Positions 43,825 through 52,970 of a stretch of 64,000 nucleotides of DNA are shown piece after piece. The DNA lies in contig NZ_BSDI01000030.1 in NCBI RefSeq assembly GCF_027923225.1, positions 125,112-189,111 on the forward strand. The letters are read 5' to 3'. The DNA is from Phytohabitans aurantiacus (GTDB lineage Bacteria > Actinomycetota > Actinomycetes > Mycobacteriales > Micromonosporaceae). The notes beneath the pieces are model-generated. The model had not been told where the DNA came from, did not search any database, and worked only from the letters and a program-made list of their open reading frames with translations. The position numbers and the translations under genes were made by a program. Numbering within the stretch: the stretch's first letter is position 1; each line of letters opens with the position of its first letter.

Positions 43825-45648
43825 ATGTCGGAAAACCTGCGAACGCCGCTGCGGCACAGTGTTCCGTGGGCGGACTTTGACGCGTTTGCGCACGGGGATG
43901 GCGACGGCTCGGGTGCCGAGCTGCTGTCCCGTACGGAGCTGAGCTGGCGAAAGCTCGGCCTGGCGGCCCTGCTGCGGGCACTGGCGACTGTGCCCGACCC
44001 GGTCGGACCGCTGGATCCGGTCGACGCGGCGTGGCGGTTGCTCGCCCGAGTGGAACGCTACGCGCCCGACGTGGTCGCGCGCCTGCTCCTGCATCCGCCC
44101 GCCGGCATCTGGGTGTCCCACACGCTTCGCCGCGCGCGCGGCTCCGCCGGTGGTGACGGGCCACTCTGGCTGGACGTGGGATACCTCCACGCCCTCGCTG
44201 CGGTGGCTGCGATCCGGGCCGGTGTCGACTTCGACATCAGGATTCCCGTACGCGCTGGCGCGGCTGTACTGCCGGGCCTCGGGTACGCCACCGTCGCCCC
44301 GGATAGCGAGTACGCCGAGGTTCGCGGCGACGGCAACACGGTCGTGGTGGCCGCCCAGGCGTCGCGCGTCACCGTGCCCCGGTCGGGGGAGGCGTCGGAG
44401 GGCTGGCAGAGCCCGCACGAGCTGACCGCCGCGGCGGGGGAGTCCCGGTTGACCATCGTGCTGGACGACGCGGACCCCTACCGTGACATGCGCCAACCGA
44501 AGCCGCCACAGCCGTTGCGCGGCTCGGACGTAGCGCGCTGGCGGCGGGTGCTCGACGACGCCTGGCGGCTGGTGGCGGAGACCCAGCCGGAGCGTGCGGT
44601 TGGTCTCGCGCGCGTGTTGACGTCGATCACGCCGTTGCCGGCGGCGGAGCGGCTGCGGCCCTTGAGTGCGTCGTGCGACGAGGCGTTCGGTGGCATCGTC
44701 GCCTCCGAGCCGGATGACGCGTTGCAGCTCGCGGCGACGCTCATCCATGAGTATCAGCACGTCAAGCTCGGTGCACTGCTCCACTTGGTCCGGCTCCACC
44801 AAGGTGACCGTAGCCGTCACCTTTACGCGGCCTGGCGCGATGACCCTCGTCCGCTCGGCGGCGTGCTGCAGGGCTGCTACGCGTTCGTCGGCATTACCAG
44901 CTTCTGGCGGGCTCGCCGCGCACGCGCTGGGCCCGATGTGGACAGGTGGCTCGCGGACTTCGAGTTCGCCCTCTGGCGTCGACAACTCATCCGGGTGCTC
45001 GACCAGGTGTCGCGGGAGCCGAGCCTGACGGAGTTGGGGCGTTCGTTCACCGGGCACCTCGTGCGTGCGGTGGGGTCGTGGCGAGACGACCCGGTCCCGG
45101 CTGCCGTCCAGTCCCAGACCGACGCGGCCGCCGATGACCACTATGGACAGTGGCGGGCCTATCATGTGCGGCCGTCGCCGGATCGGGTTGTCGCTTTGGC
45201 GGAGGCGTGGGTGAGCGGTGCCCCCGCTGGCGATGTCGATGGGTGTCGGGAGGAGACCATCCACTTCGATCCGTCGGTGCGGAGCCTGGACGCTCGGGCC
45301 GTCCTGATGCGGTTGAGAGTGCTCGATCCGGGCCTCTTCGACGCGCTCTGCAAGGATCCGGGCGATGCTGGCACCTTCGTCGCCGGCGCCGTGGCCGCCG
45401 ATGTCGCTTACGTTCGCGGCGACCTACCGGCGGCCCGCCAGGGATATGTGAGGCTGCTGGCCATCGACCCGGGCGACCCGCACGCGTGGTTGGGCCTCGG
45501 GCTGACGATGTCCGCCTCCGGTGATTCAGTCGGCGGCGCGATCATCAGAGCGCCCGAGGTGGTGCGCTCGCTGGCCCTTGCAATCGCGCGCTCCGGTCAG
45601 AGCACCGACCCGGTGGATCTGACGGAGTGGTTGCGTCGGGCGTGCTAG
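43825..45648 (+). CDS. Stand-alone HExxH-type protein (alpha-KG-HExxH peptide beta-hydroxylase-like)
   Basis: A 607-aa protein. The key motif TLIHEYQHVKLGALLHLVRLH (His308, Glu309, His312) with following RHLYAAWRDDPRPLGGVLQGCYAFVGITSFWRA matches the HExxH domain found with FxsB radical-SAM maturases, some of which were shown to be 2-oxoglutarate-dependent peptide beta-hydroxylases. The N-terminal half (LRHSVPWADFDAFAHGDGDG, HTLRRARG) is also family-like, and the C-terminal end has one TPR-like unit (GDLPAARQGYVRLLAIDPGDPHAWLGLGL). No SPASM or radical-SAM cysteines are present. Its stop overlaps the stop of the convergent NB-ARC gene (CTAG). Confidence 0.8.
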   Translation: MSENLRTPLRHSVPWADFDAFAHGDGDGSGAELLSRTELSWRKLGLAALLRALATVPDPVGPLDPVDAAWRLLARVERYAPDVVARLLLHPPAGIWVSHTLRRARGSAGGDGPLWLDVGYLHALAAVAAIRAGVDFDIRIPVRAGAAVLPGLGYATVAPDSEYAEVRGDGNTVVVAAQASRVTVPRSGEASEGWQSPHELTAAAGESRLTIVLDDADPYRDMRQPKPPQPLRGSDVARWRRVLDDAWRLVAETQPERAVGLARVLTSITPLPAAERLRPLSASCDEAFGGIVASEPDDALQLAATLIHEYQHVKLGALLHLVRLHQGDRSRHLYAAWRDDPRPLGGVLQGCYAFVGITSFWRARRARAGPDVDRWLADFEFALWRRQLIRVLDQVSREPSLTELGRSFTGHLVRAVGSWRDDPVPAAVQSQTDAAADDHYGQWRAYHVRPSPDRVVALAEAWVSGAPAGDVDGCREETIHFDPSVRSLDARAVLMRLRVLDPGLFDALCKDPGDAGTFVAGAVAADVAYVRGDLPAARQGYVRLLAIDPGDPHAWLGLGLTMSASGDSVGGAIIRAPEVVRSLALAIARSGQSTDPVDLTEWLRRAC

Positions 45649-48488
45649 AGCGGCATCAGGTCCATGTCGCAGTCAGCGCGTTCCCATTGGCGGGCGGCGA
45701 TTGTCGCGGGATGGGCGGCCCCCAGCGTCCGTAGATACCGCGTGACGGTGTCGTTGTGCAGGGCGTACGCCTCGTCGGTCTGCCCGAGCGCGCGAAGGTC
45801 GATGGCGAGGTTCAGTGCGCCGGCCAATGTGGACGGATGGTCCTCGCCGAGTGCGCTCCGGTAGCGGGTGAGGTTGTCCTGGTCGAGGCGCCGCGCATGC
45901 TCGATGTCGCCGGTCGAGAAGAGGTCGCTCGCGAGGTTCGTGACACAGGAGAGCGTCAGGATGTGCGACTCGCCGAGGTTGTCGCGCAGCGGTGGCACGA
46001 TTTCCTCGTTGATGCGCCGTGCTTCGGTCGCCTCGTCACGGAGCCTATGAATGATCGCCAAGTTGCCTGCTGCCGCGAGCGTATGCGGATGTGACTGCCC
46101 GTACACAAGCCGGTAATGGTCGTAGTTCTTCCTCGCCAGTTCGAAGGCGTCGGAGATGTCGCCGGTCAAGCGTAGGTCGAGTGAAAGATTTAAAGCCGCT
46201 GCCATCATGTCGGGGTGCACCTTGCCGAAAACAGGGTTGTGAGGGTCGTCGTTGGAAAACGCGCGGCCGTAACGGTCCAGCGTGTCTGCGGAGGTTTTAC
46301 GTGCGAGTTCGTATTCCCCCGCCTTCCGCCTGCTGATCGATAGGCTGCGTGCGGTCTCAAGGGTCTCGAGATCATTCGGGCCGAGATTCTCGAGGTAGAG
46401 ACTGTGTAGCTGTTCTAACTCGGCACGGGATTTGACGTAGTCGCCGAGCATCCGGCGGTCCTTTAGCACACCACGACGGGCGCGCAGGGTCTCCTCGTGG
46501 TTCTGGCCAAAGACCTGTACCTTGCGTGGGTACGTGTCTTCGTCGATGTCGCGCGCCCTCGCGAAGTCGCCGACAAGCCGAAGACTCACGGCCAGATTGT
46601 GTGCCGAGTTGAGTGTGAGCGGATCTTCATCCCCGAAGAGTCGGATGCAGCGATCGTACACGCTTTGCGACAGCTCCAGTGCCTCTCGGAACCGCCCCTC
46701 GACCCGCATATCCGAAGCCACGGCCTGAATCGCTTGCATAGTATCTTCGTGATCGTCTCCGAACTCCGGTTGTTGCTGGTAGAGCTCCAACGTCCGCTTG
46801 TTGAGCTCTTTCGCCTCGGCGTATCGGCCCACTTTGAAGAGCATGAATCCCAGCCAACGGGCGATCTCCAGGGTCTCCGCGGCAGATGGCCCAAGTCTCT
46901 GCCGCCACGCCTGATACGCCTGACTGGTCAGCGCCAGGCTGCCCGCGTGGCTTCCCCAGTAGTAAAGGAACTTCGCCTCGTTCCGGACGAGCTGTCGTAC
47001 CCACGGGTCCTTGCCCTCCACCGCAGCGTTCGAAGCCAGGATGTGCGGATAGAGCTCGATGTACCGTGGCCAGTGCGAACGGTCCTCTGGGTCACCAGGA
47101 TCGTTTGTCGCTAGCAGTTGATGCGCGCCGTTCAGCATGGCGCTCCGCTCGGCCGTCTCCATCCGCTCCATGAGCACCGCTTGCACCAGTCGGTGCATCT
47201 GGATGGTGTTCTTCGCGTAGTCGATGCGTGCGAGGCCGTACCGGTTGATCTCTCGGATGGCGCGTCCGAGCTGGATCGGGTCGCGTAGAGCGGCGTCCAA
47301 CTCCGGGGCGATCTGCATCCGACCGGACAACAGTGTCCGGGCGATTGGCTCGGGTGCGAAAAATGCACAGAGCTGAAGTAGCCGCAGTGCTGCGGGGCGA
47401 CTGCGCGCGAGGTGGTCGAGCGATACGTTCCAAGCTGCGGCGACTGGTAGCTGATAGTCGGGTGGGGGCGCTACTTCGAGCAGCTCCATCCGCTTTTCCT
47501 GGAAAAGGTCGAGGTATTCGCGTGCCGGCATACCGGTCTCCGCTAGCCAGGCTGCGGCCTGCTCGATCGCGAGGGGGAGGTCGCCGAGCGCCTCGGCCAG
47601 CGCGTTGGCGTCGGCGTGCTTTAGCTCGGGCGTCCGTCGCGTCAACAGGGCGACGCTTTCTTCCCGGCGGAAGACCGTGACCTCGACGGAGCGCGCCACG
47701 GAGGCCCACTGTGGATTGCGCGACGTCACGAGGATGTGTCCGGGACCGCCCATCGGGAAGTACTGGCGCACCGCTTCGGGGTTGTCGGCATTGTCGAAGA
47801 TCAGCAGCCAGTTTCCTAACGGCTGGCCGAGCCGCAGCGCTTCGCGGACAGCGGGCACCGCGTTGGCCTCCGCACCCACCGGCAGGCCAAGCCGCTGAGC
47901 CAACTCGACCATCGCGGAGGTGACCTGTCCGAGCCGCTCGGCAGGGATCCACCAGATGACGTCGTACTCGGGCGCGTGCCGGTACACGAACTCCACGGCC
48001 AACTGCGACTTGCCGACGCCGCCCATGCCGTGCAGAGCCTCTGGCAGCACGGCCGTCGTGCCCCGGACCAGCCGGCCGTAGAGGAGGTCCAGAAGGTCGT
48101 CGCGGCCTGTAAAGTTCGGGTTGCGCGGCGGTATATTGCCAAACACTTTCGGTACGCCGGCCGGCTGCCGCTTCGGCGTCGATGGCTGCGATTTTCCTGT
48201 CTCAAGTAGGCGCTCAAGGTCGCTCGTCGTAGAGACCCGACCGAGCATTGTGGCGACCGTGTGGATCAAGGCATTGAGACTTCCGTTGCGGACACAGGCC
48301 CTGACGATGTCAAAGAGGTGAGTACGCACATTGGAATTGCTGGTGATGGTTAAATGCACGCCAGTGTCGGCGAGTGCGTTGACCAGATGCACGCGGTCCT
48401 GTTCCAGTTGAAACCTGCGTGATTCGTCTAGAATATTGACGATTTGACGGATCAGTTCCTGCTGCTCAGCACTAAGTTCGATCTTCAT
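45645..48488 (-). CDS. NB-ARC/TPR STAND protein (FxsT-like) with N-terminal EAD2-like domain
   Basis: 947 aa. Residues 1-85 are helical (LIRQIVNILDESRRFQ, then VRTHLFDIVRACVRNGSLNALIHTV) and share the VRxH-x-DIVRAC pattern with the SEFIR protein repeats. Residues 115-400 form the NB-ARC switch: VFGNIPPRNPNFTGRDDLL, Walker A GMGGVGKS (154-161), Walker B LLIFDNADN, GDLPLAIEQAA. From about 470 on, kinesin-light-chain-type TPRs repeat (GQSHPHTLAAAGNLA, GEDHPSTLAGALNLA and others). This matches the FxSxx-COOH system TPR protein FxsT. It probably senses a ligand through the TPRs and relays by oligomerisation. Confidence 0.88.
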   Translation of the reverse strand: MKIELSAEQQELIRQIVNILDESRRFQLEQDRVHLVNALADTGVHLTITSNSNVRTHLFDIVRACVRNGSLNALIHTVATMLGRVSTTSDLERLLETGKSQPSTPKRQPAGVPKVFGNIPPRNPNFTGRDDLLDLLYGRLVRGTTAVLPEALHGMGGVGKSQLAVEFVYRHAPEYDVIWWIPAERLGQVTSAMVELAQRLGLPVGAEANAVPAVREALRLGQPLGNWLLIFDNADNPEAVRQYFPMGGPGHILVTSRNPQWASVARSVEVTVFRREESVALLTRRTPELKHADANALAEALGDLPLAIEQAAAWLAETGMPAREYLDLFQEKRMELLEVAPPPDYQLPVAAAWNVSLDHLARSRPAALRLLQLCAFFAPEPIARTLLSGRMQIAPELDAALRDPIQLGRAIREINRYGLARIDYAKNTIQMHRLVQAVLMERMETAERSAMLNGAHQLLATNDPGDPEDRSHWPRYIELYPHILASNAAVEGKDPWVRQLVRNEAKFLYYWGSHAGSLALTSQAYQAWRQRLGPSAAETLEIARWLGFMLFKVGRYAEAKELNKRTLELYQQQPEFGDDHEDTMQAIQAVASDMRVEGRFREALELSQSVYDRCIRLFGDEDPLTLNSAHNLAVSLRLVGDFARARDIDEDTYPRKVQVFGQNHEETLRARRGVLKDRRMLGDYVKSRAELEQLHSLYLENLGPNDLETLETARSLSISRRKAGEYELARKTSADTLDRYGRAFSNDDPHNPVFGKVHPDMMAAALNLSLDLRLTGDISDAFELARKNYDHYRLVYGQSHPHTLAAAGNLAIIHRLRDEATEARRINEEIVPPLRDNLGESHILTLSCVTNLASDLFSTGDIEHARRLDQDNLTRYRSALGEDHPSTLAGALNLAIDLRALGQTDEAYALHNDTVTRYLRTLGAAHPATIAARQWERADCDMDLMPL

Positions 48489-48618
48489 GGGCTGTCAGAT
48501 GCGGTCCGCACCCTCTCACCCCCAACTGGTCATGGCCGGGACGTGATGGGCAATACCTTAGTGGCCGTTGGCGTCTAATGGTAAGGAGCCGGCTGTACAT
48601 GATTGGGTGGTCAGTTCC

Positions 48619-51600
48619 ATGCGTGGGTGGGCACGGCGCGTTACCGTCGAGGTGATGGAAGGCGTAGGCCAGCAGGACGAGGAGCGGGTCGCGGCCGGGG
48701 AAGCCGGTAGCGACCCGCCGGCTGTCGTCCACCGGCGGGCGCTCGCCCTGACCGAGTACCTGTTGGCCGTGCGGGCGTTGCTGGACAAGCCGGTCCACAC
48801 CGTGCCCACCACCGACGCCTACTGGCAACATGACCTGCCCGAGTCCGAAGACTGCGCGCTGGGTCCGCGCCACCCGGGTGGCAGCTGGTTGCGCGTGGGC
48901 CGGCCGGAGCCGCCGACTCCACCGTCGATACCGACCGGGTTGCTGCGCCACCTGGCCTGGGACCTGTCCGCGACGGCGCCGCCTACGCTCGGTGACGCCG
49001 CGCCGGAGGAGGCGCGCGCCGAGTTCACCACCTGGCACGAGCAGGAGTGGGCGCCCTGGTCGCGGGCGCACCTGCGTGCCGAGGCGGCGCGGCGCCTGCA
49101 CGACCGGCTCTACGACCTGCGGTACCGCGTCGACATCGACGCCGCGCGGGTCGAGCTGGTCTGGGGGCATGTGGTGCTGCGGCACGCGGGCATCGAGTAC
49201 CCGCTGCTGGCCACGCCGGTGGCGATCGAGTACGACCCGGACGCGGCCGTGGTCACGGTCGTGCCGCAGGGTCCGGCCCGCCTTCAGGCGGACGCCCTGG
49301 CCGAGGTCGACGAGCGCCGCATGGCCGACCTGATCGACCTCGGCGGGCCCGGCGGGCAGGTCGACGTCGACCCATGGGATCCAGCGGAACGGCAGGATTT
49401 CGCCCGCCGTGCGCTGCGCCGCCTCGGGCTCGACGCGACGGTGTGGACGGGGCTCGGCGAGCCGCCGGGAAGCGGCCACGTCTACGACACGGGCGTGTTG
49501 TTCGTGCGCCCCCGCCAGCGGATGGTCCGCCGCTTCCTCGAACGCCTCCGCGACCGCCTGGCGAGCGATTCCGGCGCGGCCGTCGGCGCGCTCGCCGCCG
49601 TGCTCGCGCACGAGCCCAGCAAGCTGCGGATGCCCGACGACGATCCCGCCGACTGGGCCCGCGTCGGTGAGCGGCTACTCATGCCGATGGCCACCAACGA
49701 CGCCCAGGAGTCGATCGCCCGCCGCCTCGCCGCGCACCGGGCGGTGGCGGTGCAGGGCCCGCCGGGTACCGGCAAGACCCACACGATCCGCAACCTCATC
49801 TGCCACCTGGTGGCGCACGGCAAGCGGGTTCTCGTGCTCGCCCAGAAGGAGGATCCGTTGCGGGTCCTCCGCGACGGCCTGCCGGCCGACATCCAGCCGC
49901 TGTGCCTCGCCGTGTTGGGGCGCTCCGCCGATCAGCTCGTGCAGCTTCAGGTCGCGGCGCGCGAGCTCTCCGACCGGGCGGCGACGCTCGATCAGGAGGC
50001 CGAGGCCGCGTGGGTGCGCCGGCTGATCGCCGACATCGAGGCCGCGGAGACCGGCTTCGCGCAGGCCAGATCGTTGCTGCTCGACGCCGCCGAGCGCGAG
50101 GCCGCGACCTATGAGGGACGCGGCGCGGGCGAGGTCGGCGAGTGGCTGCGCCGGCACGAGGCCGACAATCTGGTACCGGATGCCGTGCCGCCCGGCACTC
50201 CGCCGCCCCTGGACGCGGCCGACTTCACCGTGCTGGCCGACCTCGCGCGGCGCATCTCGCCGGCCGACCGCGCGGCGGCGCTCGCGCCGCTGCCCGAAGA
50301 CGGCGTGCTGCCGAGCGGCGAAGAGATCGCCGCGGCGAAAGACGCGTTGCGCGACGCGCGCAAGGTGGTCGACGCGCTGCGCGACCGCGGTCTGTCCATT
50401 GAGGGTGTACGCCGCCTCGGCGCGACCGCGATCGACGAGCTGGCCGGTGCCCTGCGCGGCGCGGCCGACGAGCTGACCCGGCGCGAGGGGAGCTGGACAG
50501 ACCGGCTCGGCCAGCTCATCCGCGACCCGAGCTGGCGCGTGGTGTGGGACGAGCACGTGGCGGCGTGCCAGCAGCTCCTCACCGAGCTGGCCCGCCGCAC
50601 CGCGTTCGTGGCCGGCCGCCGCGTCACGGTCCCCGAGCCGCACGCCGCCCAGCCGCGCAAACTGCTCACTCAGCTCAGCGAGGTGCGGGCGCGGTACGCG
50701 GCCGGCAAGCCGGTGCGCCGCCTCACGCACGCCGAGCTCGCCCGGTTGGTCGCCGAGGTCCAGGTCGACGGCGAGCCCTTACGCACCACGGAAGACGTCG
50801 ACCTGGTGGTGGCGACCGTCCAACGTGAACAGTTGCGCCAGCAGCTGGCCGCTAGGTGGGAGGAGTGGCGCACGCGCCTCAACGCCCCTGTGTCGGAGGT
50901 TGGCTCGGAACCTGAGCTGTGGGCGGGTCGGCTGCTGAGTGTGGCGGTGGAGGCGCTGGACTGGGAGAGCCGCCGCTGGCCCGCTCTGCGCGCGACCCTG
51001 GTCGTCGCGCACCCGCGCTGCCCGGCCGATGTCGACGCCCGCCGTCTCGCGGAGCTGGCTGGCGAGGTCGAGGCCGCCAGCAACGTGTTCGTGGCCGACC
51101 GCTTGGCGACGGAACAGGCCGAGATGACGGGCTGGCTGCGGTCCTTGGATGGCCAGCCGGCGTTGGTGGCGGCCTGGGAGCGGGGCGACCTGGCAGCCTG
51201 GGACGCCGAGCTGGCCGAGCTCCGTCGACTGTGGATGCTGCGGCCCGATGCCACCCGTTATGCGGCCCTGCACGCCCAATTGGCGACCGTGGCACCGCAG
51301 TGGGCCGCGACCATCGACAGTGGAGTGACGCCGGCAGACGGTGCCGCGGCGCTCCGGGCGTGGTCGTGGCGTCAGGCGCAGACCTGGTTCGACGGCGTGG
51401 TGGGCGATGTCGACGGTGCCGACCTCGGTCGCCGCTTGGAGCGCGCCCGCGACCAGATCCGCCGCCTCACCTCCGACCTGGTGGTGTCGTCGGCCTGGCT
51501 GGAGGTATCGCTCACCCTCGACGACCGTCGCAAGGCGGCACTCGCCGACTGGACCGCCGCGCTTCGCAAGATCGGCAAGGGTACCGGCAAGAGCGCGGCC

Positions 51601-52914
51601 CACTGGCAGGCGGCCGCCCAGCGTGCGATGTCCGAGGCCGTCACCGCGGTCCCCGTCTGGATCATGTCGATCGACCGCGCGCTGGAGCAATTTGCCGGTC
51701 AGCCACCGATCTTCGACGTGGTGATCGTCGACGAGGCGTCGCAGGCCGACGTGTTCGCCCTGCCGGTGCTGAGCCTGGCCCGGCGCGCCGTCGTGGTGGG
51801 CGACGACCAGCAGATCGGCCCGCAGCTCGTGGGCGTACCGGGCGAGCGCGTCAACGCGCTGATCGCGACCCATCTGAGCGGGGTACCGTCCGCCGAGCAC
51901 TTCGACACCGAGAGCAGCCTGTACGACCACGCGGTGCGGCGGTCACCGCAGCGGATCCTGCTGACCGAGCACTTCCGCAGCGTGCCGACGATCATCGGCT
52001 TCTCCAGCTCGGCGTACTACGACGGCAAGATCCAGCCACTGCGCGCCTCGCGGAGCGGGCTCGACGCGTCGGTGGTCGCGGTGCACGTGCCCGACGGCCG
52101 GCGGCAGGCGCTGCCCGAGTACGGCGAGGTCAACGTGGCCGAAGCCGAGGCCCTGGTCAAGCGGGTCGCCTCGATCGTCGCCGACCCCTCATACGCGGGC
52201 CGCTCGCTCGGCGTGGTCAGCCTGCTGTCGGGCAGCGGGCAGGCGGCGTACCTGTTGCACCGGTTGCGCGAGGAGATCGGCCCCGACGAGTTGGAGCGCC
52301 GCGAGATGCGGGTCGGCGACCCGTACACGTTCCAGGGCGACGAGCGCGACATCGTGCTCGTGTCGATGGTGGTGGCCAGCGCCGACGGCGCGATCGGCGC
52401 GTTCACCAAGCGCGACTTCCACCGCCGGGTCAACGTCGCCGCCTCCCGCGCCCGCGACCAGATGTGGGTCTTCCACTCGGTGACGCTGGCCGACCTGCAC
52501 GCCGACGACGCCCGAGCCGCCCTGCTCGCGTACGCCCAACGCCCGCCGGCCGCCCAGCCGGTGGCGGGGGAGCCGGTGACCGACTTCCAGCGGGCGGTGC
52601 TGCGCCGGCTGACCGAGGGCGGGCTGCGACCGGTGCCGCAGTACCGGATCGGCACGTTCACCGTCGACTTCGTGGTGGCCGCGCCGGACGGACGGCGGCT
52701 GGCGATCGAGTGCGACGGCGACAGTTACCACGGAGCGGAGGCGTTCGCGCACGAGCTGCGCAGGCAGGCGATCCTGGAGCGCGTCGGCAACTGCGTCTTC
52801 GTACGCCTGCGCGCCAGCTCCTTCCACCGCGACCCGGACGCCGCCCTCCACCCGGTCTGGACCCGAGCGGAAGAGCTGGGCATCGTCACAACCCCCACCC
52901 GCTCCCCTTCGTGA
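48619..52914 (+). CDS. SF1 helicase (DNA2/NAM7-like) with C-terminal REase-type nuclease domain
   Basis: About 1431 aa. Walker A GPPGTGKTHTIRNL (near residue 380), a long helical insertion (about 440-1000), Walker B VVIVDEASQADVF, motif III GDDQQIGPQL, TEHFRSVPTII, FQGDERDIVLVSMV and RVNVAASRARDQMWVF. The C-terminal 100 residues (VPQYRIGTFTVDFVVAAPDGRRLAIECDGDSYHG) form an MTES/DUF559-like PD-(D/E)xK domain. Such helicase-nuclease proteins often serve in defence or repair. The start is uncertain: ATG 48619 chosen; ATG 48655 or TTG 48568 possible. The TGA stop is part of the palindrome at 52910. Divergent from the NB-ARC gene. Confidence 0.88.
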   Translation: MRGWARRVTVEVMEGVGQQDEERVAAGEAGSDPPAVVHRRALALTEYLLAVRALLDKPVHTVPTTDAYWQHDLPESEDCALGPRHPGGSWLRVGRPEPPTPPSIPTGLLRHLAWDLSATAPPTLGDAAPEEARAEFTTWHEQEWAPWSRAHLRAEAARRLHDRLYDLRYRVDIDAARVELVWGHVVLRHAGIEYPLLATPVAIEYDPDAAVVTVVPQGPARLQADALAEVDERRMADLIDLGGPGGQVDVDPWDPAERQDFARRALRRLGLDATVWTGLGEPPGSGHVYDTGVLFVRPRQRMVRRFLERLRDRLASDSGAAVGALAAVLAHEPSKLRMPDDDPADWARVGERLLMPMATNDAQESIARRLAAHRAVAVQGPPGTGKTHTIRNLICHLVAHGKRVLVLAQKEDPLRVLRDGLPADIQPLCLAVLGRSADQLVQLQVAARELSDRAATLDQEAEAAWVRRLIADIEAAETGFAQARSLLLDAAEREAATYEGRGAGEVGEWLRRHEADNLVPDAVPPGTPPPLDAADFTVLADLARRISPADRAAALAPLPEDGVLPSGEEIAAAKDALRDARKVVDALRDRGLSIEGVRRLGATAIDELAGALRGAADELTRREGSWTDRLGQLIRDPSWRVVWDEHVAACQQLLTELARRTAFVAGRRVTVPEPHAAQPRKLLTQLSEVRARYAAGKPVRRLTHAELARLVAEVQVDGEPLRTTEDVDLVVATVQREQLRQQLAARWEEWRTRLNAPVSEVGSEPELWAGRLLSVAVEALDWESRRWPALRATLVVAHPRCPADVDARRLAELAGEVEAASNVFVADRLATEQAEMTGWLRSLDGQPALVAAWERGDLAAWDAELAELRRLWMLRPDATRYAALHAQLATVAPQWAATIDSGVTPADGAAALRAWSWRQAQTWFDGVVGDVDGADLGRRLERARDQIRRLTSDLVVSSAWLEVSLTLDDRRKAALADWTAALRKIGKGTGKSAAHWQAAAQRAMSEAVTAVPVWIMSIDRALEQFAGQPPIFDVVIVDEASQADVFALPVLSLARRAVVVGDDQQIGPQLVGVPGERVNALIATHLSGVPSAEHFDTESSLYDHAVRRSPQRILLTEHFRSVPTIIGFSSSAYYDGKIQPLRASRSGLDASVVAVHVPDGRRQALPEYGEVNVAEAEALVKRVASIVADPSYAGRSLGVVSLLSGSGQAAYLLHRLREEIGPDELERREMRVGDPYTFQGDERDIVLVSMVVASADGAIGAFTKRDFHRRVNVAASRARDQMWVFHSVTLADLHADDARAALLAYAQRPPAAQPVAGEPVTDFQRAVLRRLTEGGLRPVPQYRIGTFTVDFVVAAPDGRRLAIECDGDSYHGAEAFAHELRRQAILERVGNCVFVRLRASSFHRDPDAALHPVWTRAEELGIVTTPTRSPS

Positions 52915-52965
52915 TCAGGGCGTCCCTCAAGTCGCTCTAACGACTTCAGGGACGCCCTGATCACG
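52910..52965. terminator. 56-bp palindrome, copy 2
   Basis: Arms of 25 bp starting CGTGATCAGGGCGTCCC with one mismatch and a 6-nt loop CTCTAA. It lies between the convergent helicase and TPR genes. Its left TGATCA gives the helicase stop (52912-52914). The flank GGGCGTTAG just outside resembles GTGTCGTTAG after copy 1, so the conserved unit is probably about 65-70 bp. Confidence 0.85.
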
Positions 52966-52970
52966 GGGCG

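Noticed and set aside
43825..45648. Zinc metallopeptidase because of the HExxH motif
   Set aside because: No third-ligand motif of a known peptidase family, no signal peptide, and the surrounding sequence and gene context match the peptide-hydroxylase HExxH group.
42340..48488. Complete FxSxx-COOH system
   Set aside because: No FxsB radical-SAM/SPASM gene and no F-x-S-x-x C terminus are found; only a variant relationship is supported.
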